From contig CM032794.1 in NCBI GenBank assembly GCA_019155185.1, forward strand, positions 16,362,946 through 16,426,945: DNA of 64,000 bases, given 5' to 3'. Source of the stretch: Beaufortia kweichowensis. Its lineage: Eukaryota > Chordata > Actinopteri > Cypriniformes > Gastromyzontidae. Shown piece by piece: positions 18,401 to 30,900 of the stretch (within the stretch, counting starts at the first letter, position 1; each line of letters begins with the position of its first letter). The notes under the pieces were generated by a model. It saw only the letters and a list, made by a program, of their open reading frames with translations. It did not search any database and had not been told where the DNA came from. Made by a program: the position numbers and the translations under genes.

Positions 18401-18780
18401 TTTTGTGTAATAGGCAACCCCCCCCCCCCCCAGGAGAACCTGCACTCATTTTAGCTAATGCTAATGCTAGTTACTACGTTAATGAAAATGCTAAACAGTA
18501 TATGCTGATCTCTTTAAGAATGTAACTTTTGTGTAATAGGCAACCCCCCCCCCCAGGAGAACCTGCACTCATTTTAGCTAATGCTAATGCTAGTTACTAC
18601 GTTAATGAAAATGCTACTAAACAGTATATGCTGATCTCTTTAACAATGTAACTTTTGTGTAATAGGCAACCCCCCCCCAGGAGAACCTGCACTCATTTTA
18701 GCTAATGCTAATGCTAGTTACTACGTTAATGAAAATGCTACTAAACAGTATATGCTGATCTCTTTAACAATGTAACTTTT
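18401..18780 (+). repeat. 126-bp unit in three tandem copies
   Basis: Copies start at 18401, 18527 and 18653. Each begins ttttgtgtaataggcaac, continues with a C-run of variable length (13, 12 and 9 C) and aggagaacctgcactc, and ends before ...tgtaac. Copies 2 and 3 share an extra 'act' and a substitution absent from copy 1. The shrinking C-run and near identity indicate a recent duplication. Confidence 0.95.
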
Positions 18781-18883
18781 TGACTAATTCTTTTCTAATT
18801 CTACTTCTTTTCTGTCTATGTCAGCAGTTTGATGTTATAGCTGCACTCAGTCAACTCAGTCATCCCCGGCTAAACAATCCTTT

Positions 18884-18887
<4 letters not shown>

Positions 18888-18917
<30 letters not shown>
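18888..18917 (+). repeat. (TA)n microsatellite
   Basis: About 15 TA dinucleotides between the acetyltransferase and receptor genes. Confidence 0.9.
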
Positions 18918-18920
<3 letters not shown>

Positions 18921-19029
18921 TCATTAATGGAGTTTGGGTTCCTTGCCACCGTCGCCGTGTTGGAGTGCTCACTAGGAGACTGCTGATATTAGTGATATTA
19001 GATATTAAATTAGCTTTTATATTTCCCTG

Positions 19030-19125
19030 TTTGTCATTATGTTTATTCTGCTGTAAAGCTGCTTTGAAACAGTGCTACATTGTTAAAGCGCTATACAAGT
19101 AAACTTGAACTTGAACTTGAACTTA
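19030..19125. repeat. fish repeat tail (short terminal direct repeat)
   Basis: Contains gctgctttgaaacagtgct and gcgctatacaagtaaacttg followed by four tandem ttgaac units. This pattern matches the end of a common fish retroposon, with the short tandem units typical of its 3' end. Family assignment is from memory. Confidence 0.45.
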
Positions 19126-19903
19126 ATACAGGGATGACATCAGAGTGAGTAAATGATAAAAGAATTTTCATGTTGGTGTGAGCGTGTTAAGGAAACCACA
19201 AGCTGAAAATGTGTGACAGACCTCAGTTAAATCTTTCATTGCCAATTTTTAAGAGTGTCAGACTTCAAATAAATTTGTAATGAATATATAGTTATTTATA
19301 ATATACAGTTATACTGTCACAGTATAATACATTTATTTGTATTAAATGTTGTACTGTAAGTGTTAGAAACACTAGAATAGTGTTTGCCTTTAAAATAAGT
19401 GAAAAATATATTTATTTACTTTTTGTACAATTGCAGGTTGCATTATGCTTTTTAACTTAATGTGAATATGACTATAATATATAAGGCTCTTTAATATACT
19501 GGAATATATGTAAGCAATAAGGTATGAGAGACTGTGCTTTATCAGAAATAAATCACGTGGCTTATTCACCATAAAGAACTTGCCTCAAGTACTTTTTTGT
19601 AAAACGGTTACCACACAATACAAGTATTAAAGTGTAAAATTATGTATCAGTGTAACTTTCATGAAGTATAGTCACTAAAAGCTTTCCCTCCTCTGAAAAA
19701 AATCCTCCCTAACTGACTGTGATATATATGTTTATATTGCAATGGGTGGTTATTAAGGGTGCTGCGCAGTGATACACAGAATCGCTAGGTTAAGCAGTCG
19801 TAGCTGTGCTTTATCGTGAATAAAACACTGCTTTTAACCAATCAGAACCAAGTACTGTAACTAACTGCTTTATAAAAACCTTTGCTGCATACAGTATAGA
19901 TAA

Positions 19904-22299
19904 TCATTTTGTTGTATCTGGCCTCAAGAAGTGGCCCTCCACATTTCTCTGTGGTAATGGACTCTGTCCTAACAGGTGATAAACATGTTCTTGATCATTC
20001 ATGGAATCTTGTGTCCATGCTCTTGGTTGGCCTTGGTAAGACTTCCACAACCGGCCATACAAAAGGTCTTGTTTTATCTTGGCATAAAGTTTGGAAGGGT
20101 CAAAGCCACTTGAAGAATTTTGAGGAGTTGCAGCGGATTCTTCTTGATTTGTCTGAAGTAAGAGATTAACATTATATTTACATATACTATTATTCATACA
20201 TAACAAAACTCGGCAATATATAAAACTTTAACAATTGTCTTAACATAATTTTGTGGCAAACAGGACCGTGAGAATTGTCAGTGCAGAGCCAACAGTCAAA
20301 CTCTAACCACAACTACGCATGTTCTTTAGAAAAAAACAGGAAACTGAGATACCTTTATTCACTAAATACTAAATTGTAAGTTTGAGATTGAAAGGAAATG
20401 ACACAGATAAAAAAGTTTCCATGATGCGCTTTGAACATTTTACCTGTTTCTGCGTTGTTTGTGTTAAGTGACATTTATCATTCCTAATTTTAAATAGTAC
20501 TCAAAATGATGTAATAATTAAAAATATTATAAAATATTGTAAAATATTATACAAATCTTACCTCAGCAGGTGAATCTGTCAGTTGCACACATATATCAAA
20601 AGACTGCCTCCTGCAAGATTAAATTGAACTCTCTCAGATTGCTTTGTAAACATTTTAAAATGTTTATGTGTATATATTGTAAAAGTGTTTATCATACCTT
20701 CTACAGCTTTTTCTGCATAAAAAGAATAGGATGGTCACAGTAAAAAGGGAAAGAATAGATCCAATGATCATTGCACCCAAATGTCCAAACAATCCCATCC
20801 CTGTTTTTGAATCCATGTAAGTAAACTCTATATAACAAAAAAATCATATCAAATTGTAGAGTGTCAACGGAGCATGAATATGTATAGGACTGAATGTGTG
20901 ACTGTGATGATACCTTTAGACATGTTGTTATTGACATCTTTTTCACTGAAGTCGGTGCACTGCTCCAGTTTACCCGAAGGAAATGTTACAAACGCACAAC
21001 AGATTTTTATGCTCTCATTTAATGCTACTTTAATGAAAAGGGATGAGAGTGGATGTGGTGATGATTTGCCCTGAATTTGAACATCAGCCTCATATTTAGA
21101 TTGTATGAAAATTCCGAAAGTTGGATGAAATGTGCCGAGTTTGGTGCGATTTGGGCCTCTTTGCATTTCCCAGTTGATCTGTGTCATATTTTCATCTCCT
21201 GTAAGAACACAGGTCACGTTCTGACCATTTCTGTATCGACTGTGACTGATGGACACATCAGTGTTTGATTTGCCTGTTAAAGGACAAAAGAGATGAGGGT
21301 ACAGAACGATGAAAAGGATGATTAGATAAAAAAATACTGGATTATGTCTAATTAATGCTAAAAAGAAAGCTTCTAACGATGGAAATGATTATATCAAATA
21401 GGTCAGACTGAAAGAAAATACTGTAGTACTGTTAGTATTGTATTATAGAAAATAATAAATATTTAGTAATTTACTATAAGTCTAATTTGTACCATTTCCA
21501 TTATTTTTAAAATAAAATAATGCTTTACTTAGAGTTCAATTTCAAATATATATATTTTTTAATTATTAAAATTGGTTTAATTATTTGGTTGCCGCTAGTC
21601 TTATTTAAACCCCAGCATTGTTACAAGCATACAAACCTAACCCGATGATTTATGTACTGTTATGTACTGTTGTAAGAATAATGATAATAGATGCCTTTTT
21701 AACTCAACTTACAAGTTAATTATTTAATACTGTAGGGCTCAATTTTAACATCAGTTCTCAAATCATTATTGATTAATGATTTGAGAACTGATGTTAAAAT
21801 TGAGCCCTACAGTATTAAATCACAGACATTGAAACATTTGTGAAAATACAAAAGCAAAGCAACTTATTATAAGAACTTAAATACATTGTATACTGCTTTG
21901 CTTTAGTATTTGTCACATCAAACAATTAAGAAATTAATGACAATCAGCAAACAAACAATATTTCTCATTTAAAAACATATGAAAGGTGTAGACAGTATAC
22001 TGTATGTGTTGTCAGATTCTCAGTGCTTGTAAAGCCCTGATACTTTGAGTATTTTTTTGCTATCAGCAACTGTCAATATTTTTATTTATCAAAAAATTGT
22101 AATGTTTATTTTGTCCTAAAACTGTAAATAGTTTTCAAGGACGAACTTGTCCAACTCTTTACTAAAATGTTTACCATCTTTCATCTAGGCATCAAGGCTT
22201 TTTAGTTTTCAATTGTACAAATGTAAAAAAGATTTCAGTTATTTTACCTGATTGCAGAAACGTAAGAATGAGAAGAGCACAAATAAAGTTGTTGCTCAT
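19904..22299 (-). CDS. PVRIG-like single-Ig transmembrane receptor with ITIM
   Basis: Probable inhibitory leukocyte receptor. Exons: 22299-22248, 21273-20914, 20827-20698, 20610-20562 and 20152-19904, with matching splice phases, giving 279 residues. Residues 1-17 are a signal peptide (MSNNFICALLILTFLQS). Exon 2 encodes one V-type Ig domain with the first Cys in NVTCVLTG, an INWEM strand and the distinctive KICCAFVTFPSG...QC block. Mammalian PVRIG has a closely similar CC-x-F-x-x-FP-x-G-x-x-E-x-C arrangement, and the KLGTFHPTFGI segment also matches its LxVLHPxxGI pattern. Exon 3 carries the transmembrane helix (about 150-175) followed by RKSCRR. The tail contains LLYGRL (Tyr229), a strict ITIM, plus Tyr220 (YAKI) and Tyr255 (YHLL). 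TIGIT, from the same nectin-binding group, is the main alternative; the CC-x-F block and the NAT16/mucin neighbourhood favour PVRIG. Confidence 0.8.
21722..21820. repeat. perfect 47-bp-arm inverted repeat (hairpin)
   Basis: Arms 21722-21768 and 21774-21820 are exact reverse complements separated by 5 nt (ttgat). The hairpin lies in intron 1 of the PVRIG-like gene. No target-site duplication was found, and the absence of mismatches implies recent origin or constraint. Confidence 0.97.
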
Positions 22300-22424
22300 G
22301 GCTGCTGTGCTAAAACAACACAGCTTCCTCTTTTGTCCGTTTCCTGGTTCTGTTTTATCGCATGCTGTTACTGACTGCACATTAGTTCTCCTGCCATCTT
22401 ACATTCAACCATTTTACTTTTCTA

Positions 22425-22652
22425 TAGACCATTTCACAAGATGTAAACAACACTGGTCCAGAAGCACTTCCTGTTACAGTATTTTTATATTTCACATCTT
22501 CACATTAAATCTTAAAGATGTTCGTTAAACATTTTGATTCTATTGTAAATGTTCTGTTGGTTGAATTTTGTTCTGACATTAGTGTAGTGTTAAAAAACCA
22601 GGACTGGAAGTGCATCTGGACCAGAGCTGTTTATATATTGTGAAATGGTCTA
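22425..22652. mobile_element. MITE-like inverted-repeat element, copy 1
   Basis: A 228-bp element bounded by tagaccatttcacaagatgt and its near reverse complement (...tattgtgaaatggtcta). The subterminal parts are also complementary (ctggtccagaagcacttc against gaagtgcatctggaccag). It has no coding capacity. It lies 125 bp upstream of the PVRIG-like start codon and ends directly against a second copy. TA-flanked ends suggest a Tc1/mariner-type non-autonomous element, but the superfamily is uncertain. Confidence 0.85.
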
Positions 22653-22875
22653 TAGACCATTTCACAAGATGTAAACAACACTGGTCCAGAAGCACTTCAG
22701 TTTTTCTGTATTTCACATATGTAATTGAACCTTAAAGATGTTCATTAAACATTTTGATTCCATTGTAAAGGTTCTTTTTGTTGGTTGTATTTCGTTCTGA
22801 CATTGTGTAGTGTTAAAAAACTGAAACAGGAAGTGCTTTTGGACCAGAGCTGTTTACATATTGTGAAATGGTCTA
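22653..22875. mobile_element. MITE-like inverted-repeat element, copy 2
   Basis: Starts on the base after copy 1 and shares its terminal and subterminal inverted repeats; the two differ by scattered substitutions and small indels. The junction reads ...ggtcta|tagacc.... Either one inserted at the end of the other or a tandem duplication occurred. Confidence 0.85.
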
Positions 22876-24892
22876 TATAACTCATATCTTTGATCTCTGT
22901 TAGAAGGAAATGTGGTAAATACACTTGTGGAAGTTTCCATCAAGCATGACTCTACCACTGAAAAACTAAGGCCTACATTTACATAATTCACAACATTCAA
23001 GTTTAACAGTAGGCTATTTGTCTTTTTTTATTTGATGCTTAAATGTTCTTTAAATCCTCAGTTGAATAGTGCTCACTACAGACACTACATTTAAAAAGAA
23101 TGCACTACAACATTAAAAAGAAAAAAAAAACAATGTGTGAAAACATTAGTAGGAAAATCACTTAATGGAAACTTCAAAAGGCGGCCAAGAAAATGAAAAC
23201 ACCTGTCAAATATCTTAAAGTGAATAATCAAAAAGAAGAAATAATCTATACTGAGGTGTCGCATACAAATCAGAAACTGAAATCTGAGAAGTACAGAGAG
23301 GTTCAAGAACTTCACTACAAGGTGACAGTTGAAATGCATTCACACGCACACACACATCAGACTAGTTGTGTGTTGACATTCTAGAGTAACTATTTATACA
23401 ACAACTACAGTGTGTTGTGAGAGAACAAAAAACTACATTTAGAAACACCCCAGTAGTGGCACATAGGCTTGTGGGGTCCTAGACTAGATCTTGTATTGGT
23501 CCTCACTAGTGTACAAATTATAATAACACACTACGTAATGAAACTTATTTGAAACAAGAAAGAACTAAAGAGTAGTTAACAAATAAAATGTACATTTACA
23601 TGACCAAATAAAACAAATCCTATAAACCATTAACATTTAATTATTAAACATTTAATTATTACAAAAGTGCTTTATTGTCATTTGCACAAATCACTCAGCT
23701 GGAAGAAAAATACAAATAGTGAATTACAATGCAATACAAACAGCGACACAGCAGTTAAAATGTGCAGATGGTGCATACTATTACCACAACTGACAGAACA
23801 GCGAAACATCAAAGTGTCTCAGTGGCTAAATGTAAAGCGTGAGACGGTATGTGGTACAATATTGATTGTGATGAGAGATCTTTGTGTCTGTTAATTAGCT
23901 GTGGACCTCTGGGACATTATCCATCAACTAGATGTTTTATCAATTGGATGGCTTAACATTACCAAGCCAAAGTGATGCCATTGGTTAAGCCAATGAGGCC
24001 TGAAAAGGGGTTTTACCTGAAGCAGTTTTATTTACACTTTGTTTCACTTTCACTTTGTTTTCTTCTGTTTGACCTCTGTGTTAAAGGCATATGAATCATT
24101 TCTACATGCAAGAAGCAACCAATACTATAATAATTGAATTATTATAAAGAATAGAAAGAATAGACACAATAAGACGAATAGGGCCGTTTATTTTGAGTTT
24201 TGTGAGGGAGAGGTAAGTGGGGATGCAGAGAACATAAGGTGTGTGAGATGTCACAGATTCGATGTTTCTTTAGAAATCCATATTACAATAAACATAGTGA
24301 CTTCAGTTATGTTCTTGAAATGCAACCACTACTTTTGTGCTTGTGTTGAGTAAATTTGATAAAAAACTGTGAGCATTAGCTCTTCTTGTTCAGGCTCTAC
24401 GACTCTACGAAAGTAAATTCTAACGACTCGACATCACAGATTAAAAATAAAAATGTTTGAAGGTAGCAAACAATGATAACAATGTTTTCCACAGACACAT
24501 GCAGAAAATATGCATGTACAAAAACAATTATAGGTAAAAATCAGACATAATACTAACTGCTGCACAGATCTGATCAGCAGCTATAGGTGGAAACATGAGG
24601 TTGAGGATGAGTTTACTGCCATTGAGCCTCTAAATATAAGGGAATACTAAACTAGTTTAATAGCCTGTTGTGTTCATGTACCTTTTTTGCTATACATATA
24701 AACATATATACGTTTTAAATATATGAGCTTGTAAAAACAGGACCTTACATGTATTGCATGGTCATTTTGTTTAGATGTTTAATTAAACATTGTAGATGTT
24801 ACATTTTTAGGATGTAAATGTGTAGGTCATTTGGTCCTTACTCTGTTAAACCATCATGCCTTAAATGGCCTTCGTCCTATTGAATATGAAGG

Positions 24893-24964
<72 letters not shown>

Positions 24965-27900
24965 TCTCTCATTTATGGGCCTTTAACATCTGCTCCTCTC
25001 AATGGCAATTCAGAGCTTCTAAGAAAAGTCTTTTATTGTTTATACCATGTGTGCTCCTGTAAATCATGTAACTTCTATCAGAATTTATTTCTAACCCTGA
25101 ACTAACATTCGCATACACACATAAACATTCACATACACACAGACCCCTCTCTCTGTGCACCTGCCCTGAAAGAAGAATATTCTGAAGGTTTCTATACCAC
25201 CCCATGAACATCCACACTGATGACTTTGATTTACATTGTTTTTAGAATCTAAGTCTAGTAGTGTATATGCATCAAAATAATATTTACACTTAACACTGTC
25301 AGTGTGCTTTTGTGCTTTGCTCCAAAATCCTGTCTGCTTGATTATTTTGCTTTCAATTTATATTAGACACGTGTCCTTATTCTGTATCTTCTGCCTCTTC
25401 CTCTGGCCTATATTTTCCTATTCTCTCTTGCTGCCTCTCCTTCATTTCCTCCTTCTCCCCTCCCCCTTGCCCATCTGTCAGATAGACAGGTGAACATTTA
25501 GAGTTTTAAGCAGATATGTCATTGTAAATATAATATTTGCACTACAATCTTCAACAAACTGTCCATCCAGTTGTATGCATGTATGTATGGAGATACATTA
25601 CTTCAACTTAAATTATTTTACTGTAAAATGGGTTTGACAGCCTTCTAAACTTAGAATATATAGAATATATAATGTGACCTGTGTGCCGTCCCTTATTCCT
25701 GCTGTTCTATGTATATTTCTATATCTATACAGCGACATATATAGAGAAGGGTACATATACAGAGGAGGGTATGTGTGTATGTGTGTGCTGGCAATACCAG
25801 TAGAAAGGTTTGTGTGAAGTTAAGGTTTCCAGTATCCACAAAACCCAAAGTGTGTATGTGTCCGTAGGTTGATGATGTCGTGTTTGTTTATATTAATTCA
25901 TTAGAGTGGCATACAGTAGAGGTCTAAGAGATGGTGTCAGGGGATATATGGCATAATGAATTCATGTAACACCATATCCAGCCCCCTATCTCTTTGGAAT
26001 ACAATACCATGTGTTTGATATATCTACAGAGTGAATTATCCAGTCCTCCTCCACCTTTAATGCCAGGCTCATTTTCAATATCCCTTTTCCTAAACCCCCA
26101 CCCCAACCTCAGCACACACAAGCTGACCCCAAAGTCCCCTTCACTGCATTTTATTACACTGCAGTACACAATGTTGTCCCATCCCCCTTCCCAGATCTGC
26201 ATGGCAAGAAATGGAGTTTGGGTAAATTCCACTCTGACGTTGTCTAGGCTGATGTCATTATATAACTCCGGACTTTATTTTTATATTTGTGTATAAAGGC
26301 TTAGAAATTCGATATTCACTTTCACTATTGCATAATTCCAACTCTTAGTATTACGAGGGGCTATTATGATTAAACCAAGTGATTAGTCTCCCCTTTTACT
26401 CGTTTCACTTAATTAAGGTACCTTTTAAAATCTGTGTCAAATTTAATCTAAGCACAAGTGACATGGGTTTTATTATTCTTTATCCATCTTTATAAAACTC
26501 CTCTCATCTTCTTCTTTTATTAAAAAATGTAAGCTTCAGTGATGTTTTTTTTTTTTTGATGAATGCTAGTCCATAAGAAACAGTATTGTTCTGCATTAGC
26601 AGAGCAAAGGTCAGCAGCATGAGGATGCAGTGACAGCTGCTAGTCAAATCAGCATAGTTCACCAAAGAGGCTTCTCACATTCTCCATGTGTCGGATGCTA
26701 TCAGATATATATATATATATGTATATTAGTGGTGATTTGTTACAGTTATTTCATTCTATTCATTCTATTAATGATATTCAATGTGGCTAAATAACACCAA
26801 AATATTTCACATTATGCCAGTGCATTGTTGGGGCAATAGTTTTTATGGAACAAATTTGCTTAGAGTTGTATTACATTTAAAGTTGTAAAGGGTCTGTTCT
26901 TGGTGTGGCGTAGCTTAGCAAGCACTGTGTATTCTCAGCTGTCTCTACTGGTATTTGTCAGTAGTGTGTTTTGTGTACTGTAGGTTACTTTAGAAGCATC
27001 TGCTGAGCATTTGCTGTTACACATGGTTAGCACAGTTGTTCGGAATATCTGATGATATCTGGAAATTGAAATGTAAAAATGACACACTGAATTTTAATCA
27101 TCTGCTGTCTTTTTTTGTTTCTGTATTCCTTTGTAACTTTTGTTTTGTTTTCTTTTTCTTTGTTTGTTTATTGCTAAATAGCAGTACAATATACAGTTAG
27201 ACACACACAAATACTTCTAACACTAACAAGTTTTTAACCATTTAAAAAATAAGCATATACTAATACATCAATTCAAAACATCACTTATCATAGAATTACA
27301 CACCTAAACTGCAATATGGATACAATTTGTTCATTCTGAGACTGCTTTGCTATAGGAGTCATTCAACAAATCTTTTTGATCAACATATTATTAGTCACAG
27401 GTCTTCATATAAAGTTTGGTATCTGCCATATTTTTCTTTTTTTAAAAGGAATTACTGTATTTATTGCCATGAAAGTAAGTGCTGTTTATGTTACCGTTTT
27501 ACAATTTTCAAGAAATACACTCAAAAATAAAATAAAACACTTTTAAATGTTTAACAAGTGGTTATGCACAAGGCAAAGTAACTACTGCAAAAAGAAATTA
27601 CAAACAAAACACCACTTTAACCAAGAAACTCAGAAAGACTCTTGGTTAACAACTATGTCTTAAGTTTATGATTCGGGACATTTCTCTAAATAGGAATAGT
27701 GTTTTTATGGGGAATTATCTTCTGGTTTTAACTGCTGTGGTCTTTGAGAAATTGACAGCAGAAAAATTGCTGTATAATATTGGAGATATAAAAAAATTAA
27801 TGCCGGGTAAATTGGTCTCCGATACATATTAAAAATATACGTCTGAATTTTATATTCAAATGTAACAATATGTGATGCACATAGCCTAGATTCATTGCAT

Positions 27901-30900
27901 TAGGAATATACTTCTTTTATGCTTTAGGATCATCTTGGATGGTCATTATAGATGATCCATTTGCAATTTCCTAACATTCATTGGTACAACTAACATTTAA
28001 AGGCAGATTTCAATTTTCAGAATAAATGAAAAGGGGAAATAATCCTGAAAAAATGTAGTTTAAAAAGTAGTTTATCGTCCAGGATTCATACTGATTATTC
28101 AGTTGAACATTTTGTTTAGTCCTATACATCTCTCATCAGTTTACTCTAAAAAACAAAGCAAAACACAAAACTACAAATAAAATAACAACAGCAACAAAAA
28201 ATATTACTAACATAAACAATAACAACTCACAAATACTCTAAACTGTAACAGCATTAAATGTATACTATAATGTTGACTGTAAGATGTGACAATTCCTAGT
28301 TTTGGACACATTTCTAAATATTATTACAACTGCATGTTTAGATGCTGACGATAAGCTATTTGTTAAGTACAGAAAGAGAGATATTTAGGGATGCATACAA
28401 TCACAAAACTAATATATCACAAGCAAAAAGAGGAAAAATGGTCACTGCTGATTTTAAAATCTTTTTATACAGTTAACAAAGTACATAGTCTCTAAAATGT
28501 ATTATGTATGTCAATGACTAGTGTTAAAAAACATTTTGTTTTAGAAACCCTGCCTAAAGACCATTTATTTGTCCTTTACCATCAGTTCCAAATTTGACTG
28601 GTTTTAAATATCAATTAGTATGGGGTCTTTGTGCTCAGTATAAACCAGCCACATGCTCATTATAAAGCCCCACCACTCATCCAACATGCACATTTCAAAA
28701 ACCTCTCGTGGATTATAAGGCTTTTAAAAAATTACTGTATTTAAAATAGTTCTGCATCTTTCACAAATTTTCGAAAAAACAAAACAAAAAAACAGACAAA
28801 GGTAACAAAATACTAAAATACTTTTAGACTCTTGTCACATCACTGCTTGAGAATAAGCAGTCATATTGGGTAATAAAAAAATATAAAAAAAAGAAAAACA
28901 ATTATTCATATAATCTAAATGCCTTTATAGCATTTAAACTGTATTCACCCTCTTGATTGACAGTTGGCCAAGAGTTTTCTGGTCTATACACCATAAACAT
29001 TAATTTCCCATTATTTTCCTCATCATTTTCAAATATTTTAATTGTACAAACATGCAAAACATGAAACCCAGTTTGTTTTTTGGGCTAATGGGAAGACACA
29101 AACTCAACAGCCACTGATCATCAAGAGAATGGATGACAAGGACATTCAAACCACCAACTTCTTGAGGTCTACAGAAATCATGGTCCCTGCTTTGCTGACA
29201 GTAGTTAATGTTTCATCTTAAACCCAGTGGTTTCAGACAGGTACGCTGTGGGTTATTCAAACCATGGTCATTAAGTAGGAGCTTCATACTATATTACTAT
29301 AGATACCAATTGTCCTTGCATCAAATACAAATATCTATAAATTTGATATTACGCAGATAGCTGCATAATATTATGCTCCAATCGGAACGACTGCAAAAAA
29401 TATACCGCTCCTCTGAGTGACCATGATTGACACAGCTACACACATTGATGTTTAATGAAGATCCCCCACTGTGCTTTGAAATATCTACATATCTACAGTA
29501 TAAAGTGCAAAACATCAGAATAGTTAGATGAATGGTAAATTCAGTATGCTAGACAGTTCCAGTCTGATCTGAAATGTTATGGAATAAAATACACTTTGCA
29601 CTGGGATCTATTTGCATTTGACTTCTAAATACTGCAGGTAAAATGTACTAAATAGCATAGTGCATACAGGTGAAAATACCTGTTTGATTTAACCACTGCT
29701 GAAACGCTTTTTCTATGGAAAACATCAAGAGGAGAAGCAGAGTTGAAGCTCTGATAGTGCAAAGCGGCAATTCAACTGATATTACCTACATAAGGCTTTC
29801 AGTTTAGATTTCAGTTTAAATAGTGACTTGGGACAGAAAATCTCCCTGGTGGTTTTCCCTTCATTTTCTTTCTCAAAACATACAATATGTAGCCAGTTTG
29901 GTAACACGTTACTATGGAGGTACAGAGTCATTGACTTATCTGGAACCACTAAGTCCAAACCTTTTATATGATTGGAATCATAGTGACTTCCAAAAGACTA
30001 GCATGAAGAACAGTCACATTTAGCATATTTTGACAGAGCTGTTAATTAATGTATTAATTAATCCTTTCTAAAGTCATAGTTAAAATAACGTTACTTCATT
30101 GGCCCCCATGGTAAAGTGTTTCCACTGATTCTAAAACACATACAAAGCTTAAAAACGTTACAAAGCCATTAGTAAAATAAACCAAAAAAAAGACAAATAA
30201 AAATATACATTAAATATAGTTAAATAAACAGTATACAAAAATGAAAAATTGGTACTGAGCAGCGATGTGGCGAAATGACAGGGCTTGAACTGGCTATTTT
30301 CATTTTAACCCCACCTCCTCACGCTTTCCATGTGACTCTCTAGTGTCAAGCTGAAGTGGATCAGATGGATAGTAAAAGGGTGTCTGGGGCTGAACCCTTG
30401 TTCTACGCAAGATGACACCATCTGTATTCAGTTTCCCTTACTAGGACGCAAGCCCTGAAATTTAAGCTGGCCCAAAGTCATACATGATAACAAGTCTCTG
30501 AGTATATATTAACTTTCTTACGTCTTAACACTCATGGTGTTACTGTAATGCTGAATTTGACAAACCAAACGATGTGCAACTGCAGTATCACCAAGAGTAT
30601 GAGACACATCCTGGTCACTCTTATTTGGTCTATGTATGTAATCCTTCAGCACAGTGAAAAACAAGATCTTGTAACTTCCTACAAGCCGTCTTGCTAAAGA
30701 TGATTTCCCTTTTTGTCAAAAATAAGGTGCTATCGATTATTCCAATCAAATTGATCTTGTCATTGTCATCTTTACAGTACAAAATAAATGTTTTCTCATT
30801 TTTGGAGTGGTAACATGACCTGGATCACATGTCCTTGCCTCGTCACCTATTCCTAAAATAGCCCTGTCTCTCATCTCCCTCTGCAACCTGTCTTATTTTT

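Noticed and set aside
24865..25062. Ser-Leu repeat peptide
   Set aside because: Encoded by the (CT)n microsatellite.
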